From the NCBI GenBank assembly GCA_945291235.1, contig CALYQY010000047.1, positions 1 through 18,204 on the forward strand: DNA of 18,204 nt, in the 5' to 3' direction. Below are positions 10,748 through 17,804 of this stretch, in pieces. This DNA is from an uncultured Gilliamella sp. Lineage in GTDB: Bacteria > Pseudomonadota > Gammaproteobacteria > Enterobacterales > Enterobacteriaceae. Below the pieces are notes generated by a model that saw only the letters and a program-made list of their open reading frames with translations, was not told the origin of the DNA and searched no databases. The translations under genes and the position numbers were made by a program. Positions within the stretch are counted from its first letter, which is position 1. Every line of letters begins with the position of its first letter.

Positions 10748-10777
10748 AAAAAACCAGACTTAATGTCTGGTTTTTTT
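10748..10777 (+). terminator. Rho-independent terminator of gyrB, probably bidirectional
   Basis: AAAAAACCAGAC (10748-10759) pairs perfectly with GTCTGGTTTTTT (10765-10776) around the loop TTAAT, followed by further T. It begins 27 bases after the gyrB stop. The A run on the left arm becomes a U run on the other strand, so it should also stop transcripts arriving from the minus-strand operon. Confidence 0.93.
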
Positions 10778-10813
10778 ATTGTTAAAATCTCAGATAATTT
10801 TATTGCCCAAAAT

Positions 10814-10840
10814 TCGACAATAATCCTAGATACCTATAAT
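10814..10840 (+). promoter_or_regulatory. Promoter-like sequence downstream of gyrB
   Basis: TCGACA (10814-10819, five of six to the -35 consensus) and TATAAT (10835-10840, perfect) are separated by 15 bases, slightly short. It sits after the gyrB terminator with no established gene beneath it; a 54-codon open frame begins at 10874. Confidence 0.35.
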
Positions 10841-10873
10841 TTTCTTATACATTGAAAGTTTCTACTGGCAAAC

Positions 10874-11038
10874 ATGCCAACTAGTTTACAACGTGGCAAG
10901 GCTGATTTTGGCGCTTTTAGGATAATACCATGGCAATATATTGATAATAACCAATATATTGCCATGTTTAAGATAGGAAAAGCTCATTCAGTTAAATATG
11001 GTTTGAATAATAGTAACAAGAAAATATTAATCGAATAA
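10874..11038 (+). CDS. Possible 54-aa small protein or gene remnant, unrecognised
   Basis: ATG at 10874 to TAA at 11036-11038 encodes 54 residues, beginning MPTSLQRGKADFGAFRII and ending NKKILIE. I do not recognise it. A perfect TATAAT lies 33 bases upstream, but no clear ribosome site precedes the ATG, and an in-frame stop at 10853 closes the frame above it. The frame runs through the perfect inverted repeat at 10929-10966, which it reads as PWQYID and QYIAM. A 43-codon frame is also open on the opposite strand (10965 to 10834), so openness alone is weak evidence in this AT-rich DNA. It could be a real small gene, a decayed fragment, or chance. Confidence 0.2.
   Translation: MPTSLQRGKADFGAFRIIPWQYIDNNQYIAMFKIGKAHSVKYGLNNSNKKILIE
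10929..10966. repeat. Perfect 15-bp inverted repeat with 8-base loop
   Basis: CATGGCAATATATTG (10929-10943) and its exact reverse complement (10952-10966) flank ATAATAAC. Each arm contains the 10-base palindrome CAATATATTG, so the element is also two identical palindromes 18 bases apart. No T run follows, so it is not a normal terminator. It could be a paired operator, an RNA-stabilising hairpin or a dispersed repeat. Confidence 0.85.
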
Positions 11039-11141
11039 AAACACTTTGTTTCCCATTATGATGATCTTTATTTCTTATTATTCAATCATTGATCATAGTT
11101 AACTTCCCGTTTTTACTTCACTAATTTATCAAACTAAATCA

Positions 11142-11627
11142 TTATATATTTAATGCTTTTTGTAATTGTTGAAGTTTTTTATGTAATTTTTCCAACTCAA
11201 TTTGCTTTTCAAGTTCTGAGCCATATGAACTATTCACTTTTTTAATGAGTTGCTGTTCAATATCGTTAACTTGAGCTTGCAAATCATCACGACCTTTTGC
11301 CTTTTGTTTCACTTCATCAGTTAACTGAGATACCTCAGTTTCCAGTTTTTGCTGTAGTGACCGTCTTTGTTTTATCGTTAATGAAGTATCATTTTTCTGT
11401 TTCTCAATAATGGCATAAATCTGTCTAAACTGACGATTAGCTCTTTTTTCATTCTCTAGAATTTGCACTTTTCGATCAACTCGAGCTTGATAATTACCCG
11501 AATTATGACAACCCATTTTATGGAAAAAACTAATGTCTTCATTAGTTGGATCACATTGTTCAACTGTAGTTGAACAACCAGTTAAAAATATAAACGGACA
11601 AAGTAATAACAGATATCTTTTTTTCAT
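11142..11627 (-). CDS. Small coiled-coil lipoprotein, last gene of the Tag-like operon
   Basis: A 161-aa predicted lipoprotein of unrecognised family. The signal peptide ends in the lipobox LTGC with the acylated cysteine at position 18. Residue 19 is serine, not aspartate, so transport to the outer membrane is expected. Residues about 19-45 contain two further cysteines (EQCDP, KMGCHN). From about residue 48 to the end the sequence is highly charged, rich in K, E and Q with spaced L/I, and should form long coiled coils (for example LQKLETEVSQLTDEVKQKAK). The start follows the stop of the upstream lipoprotein gene by two bases, and AAGGTAAG lies in the end of that gene. The same overall plan as its neighbour suggests the two lipoproteins may pair. 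No equivalent is part of the P. aeruginosa TagQRST set as I know it. Confidence 0.85.
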   Translation of the reverse strand: MKKRYLLLLCPFIFLTGCSTTVEQCDPTNEDISFFHKMGCHNSGNYQARVDRKVQILENEKRANRQFRQIYAIIEKQKNDTSLTIKQRRSLQQKLETEVSQLTDEVKQKAKGRDDLQAQVNDIEQQLIKKVNSSYGSELEKQIELEKLHKKLQQLQKALNI

Positions 11628-11629
11628 AA

Positions 11630-12319
11630 TTAACTTACCTTAACTGCTGAGCGCTGTTTAGACACAATATTTATTTGATTTTCAAGTACTGCAATTTGTT
11701 TATTTAATTGATTGATTTGTTTATCAAGTTGAGAGACATTGACACCAGCTTGTTTTTCTTCAGAAGATACTGTCACCCAATCTCTTTCGATTTTTTTCAT
11801 ACGTTGTAACTTATCGTTTAGATAAGTAATATTGGCATCAATTTGGGTCAAATCATTTTCAGCCTGTTTTTTATTTACCGTATCGTTTTTAATTTGATTT
11901 CTTAATGCGTTAAGTGTCATCAAATTCTTGTCTAACACTGCTTTAGCTACTTGTGTCACAGCTTGCACCTCGTAAGTATCTTTCTGAATATCTTGAATAT
12001 AGATATCAAGACGCGCTTCAGTATTAGCATAGTCTGCGCGTTTAGAGTCAAGATAATAATTTACGCCCATCGCTAAACCACAACTTACAGCCGCAGAAGC
12101 GACACAAGTACCAGCTCTACCACCTAGTAACAAACAACCAACACCACCTATACCTGCACCGACTGCACAAGCTTGCCATGCAGATTTACTAAAAAATTTA
12201 GCTGTATGGCTTTTAGTCAATGCGGGATCAACATTTCGAGTATTTACACCACCAACACCTTGACATCCAGCTAAAACAAGAGATACACATAAACTAAGGA
12301 CTACTAAAATTTTATTCAT
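11630..12319 (-). CDS. Glycine-rich coiled-coil lipoprotein (TagQ-position)
   Basis: A 229-aa predicted lipoprotein. The lipobox LAGC gives an acylated C19 followed by Q, pointing to the outer membrane. Residues about 45-92 form an uncharged Gly/Ala/Cys-rich segment (ACAVGAGIGGVGCLLLGG, then GTCVASAAVSCGLAMGVNYYLD), like glycine-zipper segments that insert in or pack against membranes. Residues about 93-229 are a long coiled coil with LDKQINQLNKQIAVLENQI near the end. The ATG overlaps the stop of the SUMF1 gene by four bases (ATGA) with AAAGGA upstream, so they are translationally coupled. It holds the place of tagQ, the outer-membrane lipoprotein of the type VI phosphorylation pathway. The assignment rests on position and lipoprotein nature, not on recognised sequence identity. 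Confidence 0.87.
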   Translation of the reverse strand: MNKILVVLSLCVSLVLAGCQGVGGVNTRNVDPALTKSHTAKFFSKSAWQACAVGAGIGGVGCLLLGGRAGTCVASAAVSCGLAMGVNYYLDSKRADYANTEARLDIYIQDIQKDTYEVQAVTQVAKAVLDKNLMTLNALRNQIKNDTVNKKQAENDLTQIDANITYLNDKLQRMKKIERDWVTVSSEEKQAGVNVSQLDKQINQLNKQIAVLENQINIVSKQRSAVKVS

Positions 12320-13935
12320 CGTTTGTTTCCTTTTATTTCATTACAAGTTTGTAGCCAAGCTGTTCGCTCAACTTTTCCTGATTCAATATATTCGTTGATG
12401 TGTTTGAAATAGAGCGCCAAGTAGTCGCTCATATTTGCTTTTCCACTATTCTCAAGAATAAATTGAGTCGATTTGGATTGATCGTTGATTGTTTTTTTCT
12501 CGTAGTTCGAGGCTGTGTTAACAATGGTGTCGGAATAGTATTTCAAGATAAAATCCCGAGCACTTTTGGACTCATCAACAACCTGTTTTAAATTTTCCAA
12601 CTTCACTTTTGAACACATATTATCGTCATTCAAAGTATTAGTCTCGTTTGCATCACAAACTTCATTGACCATTGTTTCATAGAGATTATTATTATATTCG
12701 TACTTACTATGTAAATCAGATACATTGGCACATAAAAAGGCTCCGAGTTGCAAAGCAGATTGAATAGAGCGATCACGTTGCTCATCACGGGCTTGATTAG
12801 CACTCCTTAAAAGTATATTGAGTTGATTTAATTCTTGTTTAGTTTTCTCATCCTCAACTTGTTTAGTGATTTTTTCAAGCTCATTAACTACATTGCCATT
12901 TTGGTTATTATTTGTTTCGTTACCTAGTTCGTTCCATTCTTTTTCAAGCTCTTTGATTTTTTCATTCGAACTCATCACATTTGTGGTATAGACTAAACGG
13001 ATCCCAACATCCTTACTTTTATAGGCAGTTTTATCATCATAAAAAGGTTTCTCAATACGAAAATAACTGGTAATTGATGATTCCGGTGTCAAATAGCTAC
13101 CACCACGAACAATGATGCCACCTTGCTGACCATGATAACGATCCAATTTATTCATTTTAAATGAATCAAACATCATTTCGTGTACATTACCTAAGATATC
13201 ATAAAGATCCAAAGGGTTAGGCTCAAGCCGACCTATAAGCTGTAATTTTCCATTGGCTGACTTAGATCCGGAAAACCAGGCATAACTTTCAACATTACTT
13301 GTCATCGGGAATCGTGATTCACGAAATTCTGATTCCGTCACTTTCGCTCCTCCTCGTGCTGCATATTCCCACTCGGTGTTACTAGGTAAACGGACATAGC
13401 CGTTAGGTAAACCCTTTTCATTCAACTTAGCAGCGTTTTCAATCAACCAGCGATTATATTTATCGGTAAAAGCGACTGCATCAAACCAGCTAATATCTGT
13501 AATAGGAAAAGAAAGATTGATCTTGGGTTTTGGGCAGGTATCATTCATTACCGATTGATATTGTAATGCGGTAATCTCATACTTACCTATTAAATAATAA
13601 CGCTCTTTACCAGAATCTGAAAAACTGCCCGCAATATAGTTTGGTGTTGCATACTCAGCAAAACCAAGCTCTTTTTGATTACTGCCCAAAATAATTTTGA
13701 CATCATCTAACGGCTTGTTTGTTGGTGTAAATACCTTTTTCATTACCAAACTACCGTCACAAGGCATTGGTAAAATAACATCATCTTTTGCTGGTTTAGG
13801 ATTATAGAATTTTTCATCCCAAGCTTGAGCATAACCGAAGGACGGAAATAAGCTTATTGCAGCCAAACCCCAACTAGCAAATCTGAGACTGTTAGGCTTC
13901 ACGTAAGCTTTCTGCTGGTTGAATTTTAACAGCAC
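12316..13935 (-). CDS. Secreted SUMF1/FGE-fold protein with helical tail (TagR-like)
   Basis: A 539-aa periplasmic protein. The signal peptide ends FGYA before QAWDEK. Residues about 110-316 form a SUMF1 (formylglycine-generating-enzyme-like) domain: YYLIGKYEIT, PITDISWFDAVAF, VRLPSNTEWEYAARGG (181-196), LYDILGNVHEMMFDSF, VRGGSY (276-281) and GIRLVY (311-316). The stretch 282-310, where true FGE enzymes carry their two catalytic cysteines, has none, so it is likely a binding domain. Residues about 322-539 are a charged helical tail with several cysteines. The GTG at 13935 has a perfect AGGAGG five bases upstream. An in-frame GTG at 13902 would give a shorter, more typical signal peptide but a poor ribosome site. 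In the type VI pathway, TagR of this fold promotes activation of the kinase PpkA; the neighbours support the same role. Confidence 0.9.
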   Translation of the reverse strand: MLLKFNQQKAYVKPNSLRFASWGLAAISLFPSFGYAQAWDEKFYNPKPAKDDVILPMPCDGSLVMKKVFTPTNKPLDDVKIILGSNQKELGFAEYATPNYIAGSFSDSGKERYYLIGKYEITALQYQSVMNDTCPKPKINLSFPITDISWFDAVAFTDKYNRWLIENAAKLNEKGLPNGYVRLPSNTEWEYAARGGAKVTESEFRESRFPMTSNVESYAWFSGSKSANGKLQLIGRLEPNPLDLYDILGNVHEMMFDSFKMNKLDRYHGQQGGIIVRGGSYLTPESSITSYFRIEKPFYDDKTAYKSKDVGIRLVYTTNVMSSNEKIKELEKEWNELGNETNNNQNGNVVNELEKITKQVEDEKTKQELNQLNILLRSANQARDEQRDRSIQSALQLGAFLCANVSDLHSKYEYNNNLYETMVNEVCDANETNTLNDDNMCSKVKLENLKQVVDESKSARDFILKYYSDTIVNTASNYEKKTINDQSKSTQFILENSGKANMSDYLALYFKHINEYIESGKVERTAWLQTCNEIKGNKR

Positions 13936-15115
13936 GACGCCCTCCTATAACCACAACGGTACTTGAAATGAGTAAAGTCAATAAAAATGCAAAAATAAAA
14001 TGGTAAAATTGTAATTGACTCACAACAGATTGTGAAACCAAATTTTCACCTAAAACTAAATTGAACGCATAATTTCCTGCCATAAAAAGTATGCAGGACA
14101 GAATAAAAGCTAAACAACTAAGCATCATAGCTTGATTGAGTAGATAAAGCATAATATCTCGGGAGCGAAAACCAAGTAATCGCATAAAAGCAATATCTTT
14201 ACGCTTCCGTTCAATATTGGATAAAAACGATCCGGTAAATGATAAAACACATCCAAATACGGCTGTCATTGCAATCACACTAAAAATAAAATTAAGTACG
14301 CGATCAATTGCTTGCATATTTTCAATTGCTTTAGCTTGAGTGCGAGTATCAATATTCTTTTCTCGTAATTTAAATGCTAATGGTGCAACATTCTCAAGTG
14401 CTTTAGCATATATTCGGGCACGAGCAAAGGAAGTATGAGAGGGAGGGTTAATATTTCCTTTAGATGTTATAAAAACATTACTGACATAACCATCATAATA
14501 GTTTTCCATTTCTATTAGTAAATCTAATGTAACAAATGCGGCTGCTCGGCTGTAATTAATTTCGGGAATAATACCAATAACTTCTAATTCTGCAATGCCT
14601 TTCTCCAGCTTCCCGTCTAGCTGTCGGGTAATTACCATTTTCACACGATTCCCAACGTCTACCTGCATTTTTTCGGCAGATAATGAACTCAATAAAATTT
14701 GATTTTTGTTATTGAGTAACGGTAAATTTTCGGTTATTGGATCGCCCTTCGCAGTGGGAATAACTTCGGCATTATTAACAAAATGACTGGCATCTTTCAT
14801 TAAGTCTGCTTGTGTATTTAATGAACGTGTCAATGGAATCACAAAAGCGGTCTCTGGTTGTTGCTCTATCCATTGAAACATTTCATTATCGAGTTGTAAA
14901 TTACCCACAATTTTTACTTCTAAATTTTGCGGATCATTAAGTAATTGTTGTCTAAGTTGTGAAACAATGCCATATTTTAAACTAAATAGTAATAGTAACG
15001 GTGTGATGACCGATATTACCGACGCAATAATACAAAATGAAACTTTTTTGTCGTACCATAAGTCTGCCAAGGATAAACGAGCGATAAAAAGCCATTTTGA
15101 AAACGTTTTAATCAT
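13892..15115 (-). CDS. FtsX/LolC-type ABC transporter permease (TagS-like)
   Basis: A 407-aa inner-membrane protein with the MacB/LolC topology. One membrane helix lies at about 25-46, a large periplasmic region at about 47-270, then three helices at about 273-297, 325-350 and 370-390. Between helices 2 and 3 is the cytoplasmic FtsX signature region FLSNIERKRKDIAFMRLLGF, which couples to the ATPase. The C-terminus IQPAESLREA is typical (PAE.LR). It starts two bases after the ATPase stop and ends 44 bases inside the SUMF1 gene. Such transporters move no small substrate across the membrane; they transmit ATP-driven motion to the periplasm. Alternatives are a lipoprotein-releasing LolCE-like or MacB-like role. 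The neighbourhood favours TagS. Confidence 0.93.
   Translation of the reverse strand: MIKTFSKWLFIARLSLADLWYDKKVSFCIIASVISVITPLLLLFSLKYGIVSQLRQQLLNDPQNLEVKIVGNLQLDNEMFQWIEQQPETAFVIPLTRSLNTQADLMKDASHFVNNAEVIPTAKGDPITENLPLLNNKNQILLSSLSAEKMQVDVGNRVKMVITRQLDGKLEKGIAELEVIGIIPEINYSRAAAFVTLDLLIEMENYYDGYVSNVFITSKGNINPPSHTSFARARIYAKALENVAPLAFKLREKNIDTRTQAKAIENMQAIDRVLNFIFSVIAMTAVFGCVLSFTGSFLSNIERKRKDIAFMRLLGFRSRDIMLYLLNQAMMLSCLAFILSCILFMAGNYAFNLVLGENLVSQSVVSQLQFYHFIFAFLLTLLISSTVVVIGGRRAVKIQPAESLREA
13941..13946 (-). promoter_or_regulatory. Perfect Shine-Dalgarno for the SUMF1 gene inside the permease gene
   Basis: AGGAGG on the minus strand, five bases before the GTG at 13935, also encodes the Gly-Gly of VVIGGRRAV in the permease C-terminus. 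It supports the longer start of the SUMF1 protein and a 44-base gene overlap. Confidence 0.6.
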
Positions 15116-15117
15116 TT

Positions 15118-15834
15118 TTACGCCCTATCCTGTAATGGCAGAAAAACGGATGATTGCGGGGAAGTTAACTTAGCTGATAAAGTATAAAGCCCTTTATTTG
15201 CTATTCGTTTCCAATCATGCGTAACAATCATTGCTGCAATATTATCTTGCAAAGCCTGTTCAATAATTAATTCAAAAAGCAAATTAGCATTATAAGGATC
15301 TAACGCTGACGTTGGTTCATCTGCCAGTAATAACGCAGGTTTATGAATAATAGAACGAATAAAAGAAGCACGTTGTCTTTCACCAATAGAGAGCTGATTA
15401 GGATACTTATTGATTAAATGTGCAATATTAAGCTTCTGCACTAAGTAATCAAAGCGTTGGTTATCAACGCTTTTTTGTAATAACTTAAAGGACATTAATA
15501 TATTGTCACGAACGGTCAAAAATGGCAGCAATCCACCTGTTTGCAACATAAAACCTAAATAGTGAGCTCGTATATCGGCTAATTGCTCCCATTTATCATG
15601 CTTAATTAATTTAGCAATATCAATATCATTATCCCCTACCAGCAGGTTGTAGCAACCCACTTCGGCAGGTTTTAGAATCATACCCACCATTTCAAGTAAG
15701 GTGCTTTTTCCAGCACCACTATCACCTTGAATAACCACAACTTGACCCGCGTTAACTCTCAGTTGTGGCAGGCAAACACTAAAAAAGGATTTGCCGGTTG
15801 TTCTTGAAATGGACAATTGATTAATGACTAACAT
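15118..15834 (-). CDS. ABC transporter ATP-binding protein (TagT-like)
   Basis: A 238-aa ATPase of the LolD/MacB subfamily that powers the adjacent permease. Seen: Walker A GDSGAGKST (37-45, K43), Q-loop Q98 in GFMLQTGGLLPFLTV, signature LSIGERQR (148-155), Walker B ALLLADEPTSALD (D172, E173) and H-loop H206 in IVTHD. All catalytic positions are intact, so it should hydrolyse ATP. The ATG lies two bases after the stop of the VWA gene and has no good ribosome site, implying coupled translation. It is followed at two bases by the permease. The ATPase alone resembles LolD, but the partners (VWA, SUMF1, lipoproteins) and the presence of a single permease gene point to a TagT-like role in envelope signalling. 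Confidence 0.95.
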   Translation of the reverse strand: MLVINQLSISRTTGKSFFSVCLPQLRVNAGQVVVIQGDSGAGKSTLLEMVGMILKPAEVGCYNLLVGDNDIDIAKLIKHDKWEQLADIRAHYLGFMLQTGGLLPFLTVRDNILMSFKLLQKSVDNQRFDYLVQKLNIAHLINKYPNQLSIGERQRASFIRSIIHKPALLLADEPTSALDPYNANLLFELIIEQALQDNIAAMIVTHDWKRIANKGLYTLSAKLTSPQSSVFLPLQDRA

Positions 15835-15836
15835 TT

Positions 15837-17792
15837 TTACGGTAACATTTCTAATGGAATAGGATAAACATTTTCACGCGGATCACTTCCTTCGGATAAT
15901 GAGATCCAGCGATCGACATCGGCATTACATTTTTGATAATAACGAATCTTACTGTTTAAATTCCGGATAAATTTTTCTTGTTCAAGCCCACTCATACTTT
16001 TCCAAGCATCTTGATCAAGTCCTGTTACGTCACTTTTATAAGGAATATTATCCAAATATTCACCTAATAAACCTAAATCAGCAATTTTAGTCACAGAATC
16101 AGATTTTAACTTACTTGGATCTTGCCCCATAGCCGCTGCAACAGAACGAAGTTGGGAAAACATATCATCGGCAGAAATCAAACCATCATTGGCGGCATTA
16201 GCAATCTTGCTAACAACATCACTTAAATCACTTAGTTGCGATTTGGTTAACAAAATGCGTGGCTCTGCTGTCGGAATGGTTGGTTTAACAAAGTCTTTAT
16301 CAGCAATCCAAGCCTTGAAAACTGTTGGGGCTTTAGCGCCTTTAGTATCCCCAAGATATGCAAGCTGCATGGCTTTACTTAATAATAAAGCATCTTTGAT
16401 CATATCAGCATTTTCATCTTTTGAATTCAATGCGCTTCCAACGGAAACCTCACCTTTATAAGCAAGTTTCACTTGTGTGGATAATGCTTCGGCTAATAAA
16501 TCAACCTTCTGACCAAATTGTTGTACATTACCAGCATTAACCGGATAATAGAGTGATTTATGGATGAAATCGTTAAAAGTTAAATCAGAGTATTGCGCTT
16601 TAGCAATAGGATGATCTTTTATACCATTTGCTGTTTTGAGATGTAAAGCATAGATAGCAACACCTTTATGTTGCGCTTCAAGTCGCAATTGAGCGGCATC
16701 CATTTTCGTACTTGATAGTTTATCGTCGCCTGGAATAGCGCTAGCATCAGTAATTAAAATTATATAACGGGCGCTAAAGTTATCCCAATTAATCTCATTT
16801 AAAGCTTGATTTATACCTGCAAATGCATCTTCGGCAAAATAAGCCGTTGAAACTTTAGCTTGTTTAAGTGAGGCGCTTGCTTTTAGAAAGCTATCTTTAC
16901 TCTTAACTTGATTAGGATCGACAAAAATTTTAGAAACAAATTCAAGTTTTTTGGAAGTTTTTAAACTCGATCTAAAAGAAACCAGACCGAATTTAACTTG
17001 ATCTTGTAAATGTTCTTTTTCAATTTTCTTATAAACTCGCTTAACCGCTTCTCTAGTGCGAGAAATATAGGGATCCATTGAAATCGTTGAATCTATCACA
17101 AATACAATTGCCGCATTAAAAGGGGTTTGATTGCTAGCTTTATCATTAGATTGAGAATTTGATGATCCTTTTTTAACTAGCTCATCTTGTTTGCTCAGTG
17201 AAGCAACTTCTAATACTCGTTCATAAAACCCTTGCCCATTCATCACTTCCTCACCTTGTAAAATCGGTAATAAATAGAAGTTACTTTTGAAATCGACATA
17301 CTCTTTAGGCTCTTGTGCAAGCACTTGTGATACTGATTTATTACTTTTGAGTGCATCACGAATAGGTTTTAATAGCGTTTCGGGATTTTCAGCATCGACA
17401 ATTTTAGTTAGATCTGCTTTATCTTTAAAAAATAATAAAGGTTCACGATCAACCGGATTAGTAAATACTAAAGTCATTTGCATATTCCAATCGATAGCAC
17501 ATGAATCATTAATCCAACCGATTGTTTTACCGAATGAATCCGGACCTACTTTTAGCCATTTCTGATTATTTTCATATTTACGCTCATAAACATAGTAACG
17601 CGAAAAAGCCGGAACAGATTTACCTTTAGAATCGGTGAAATTACTCTTTAATTGGCAGCTTGGCGTACTTAACACACGCTGATACAAGGTTGTTTTACCA
17701 GCCTGTTTAAGTGGCTCTGCTGCAAATCCCAATAGAGGAAAACACGTTAAACCTATTGTAAAAAAGAGTTTGGAAATATCTATTTTATTCAT
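15837..17792 (-). CDS. Secreted SH3-like plus von Willebrand factor A protein (PpkA periplasmic-domain-like)
   Basis: A 651-aa exported protein. The signal peptide is about 1-25 (hydrophobic core, LLGFAAEP). Residues about 30-110 look like an SH3-like domain (RYYVYERKYENNQKWLKVG, GKTIGWINDSCAIDW). Residues about 226-430 are a VWA domain whose metal site is D234-S-T-I-S238, T316 in STAYFAEDAF, and D349 in IILITDASA. The first motif has Thr in place of the usual Ser of DxSxS, which can still coordinate. The rest (about 430-651) is helical without recognised domains. No membrane anchor and no kinase motifs are seen. AAGGAG sits five bases before ATG. In P. aeruginosa a periplasmic VWA forms the C-terminal part of the kinase PpkA and precedes tagT as this gene does; here it is free-standing. 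Confidence 0.93.
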   Translation of the reverse strand: MNKIDISKLFFTIGLTCFPLLGFAAEPLKQAGKTTLYQRVLSTPSCQLKSNFTDSKGKSVPAFSRYYVYERKYENNQKWLKVGPDSFGKTIGWINDSCAIDWNMQMTLVFTNPVDREPLLFFKDKADLTKIVDAENPETLLKPIRDALKSNKSVSQVLAQEPKEYVDFKSNFYLLPILQGEEVMNGQGFYERVLEVASLSKQDELVKKGSSNSQSNDKASNQTPFNAAIVFVIDSTISMDPYISRTREAVKRVYKKIEKEHLQDQVKFGLVSFRSSLKTSKKLEFVSKIFVDPNQVKSKDSFLKASASLKQAKVSTAYFAEDAFAGINQALNEINWDNFSARYIILITDASAIPGDDKLSSTKMDAAQLRLEAQHKGVAIYALHLKTANGIKDHPIAKAQYSDLTFNDFIHKSLYYPVNAGNVQQFGQKVDLLAEALSTQVKLAYKGEVSVGSALNSKDENADMIKDALLLSKAMQLAYLGDTKGAKAPTVFKAWIADKDFVKPTIPTAEPRILLTKSQLSDLSDVVSKIANAANDGLISADDMFSQLRSVAAAMGQDPSKLKSDSVTKIADLGLLGEYLDNIPYKSDVTGLDQDAWKSMSGLEQEKFIRNLNSKIRYYQKCNADVDRWISLSEGSDPRENVYPIPLEMLP

Positions 17793-17804
17793 TTTTGCTC
17801 CTTA

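Larger units (their letters stand above)
10721..11141. other. 420-bp gap between convergent gyrB and the minus-strand operon
   Basis: No confident gene lies here. It holds the gyrB terminator, a promoter-like pair, a perfect 15-bp inverted repeat and two overlapping small open frames (54 codons plus strand, 43 codons minus strand), each described separately. The part from about 11040 to 11141 is AT-rich and shows nothing recognisable. No clear terminator sits right behind the minus-strand operon, so the symmetric gyrB terminator may stop both transcripts. Confidence 0.7.

Noticed and set aside
12316..13935. Active sulfatase-modifying (formylglycine-generating) enzyme
   Set aside because: The catalytic cysteine pair is absent from the expected segment and no sulfatase gene is nearby.
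13892..15834. LolCDE lipoprotein-release transporter
   Set aside because: The subfamily resemblance is real, but there is one permease rather than a LolC/LolE pair and the operon partners are VWA, SUMF1 and coiled-coil lipoproteins, which fit TagTS better.
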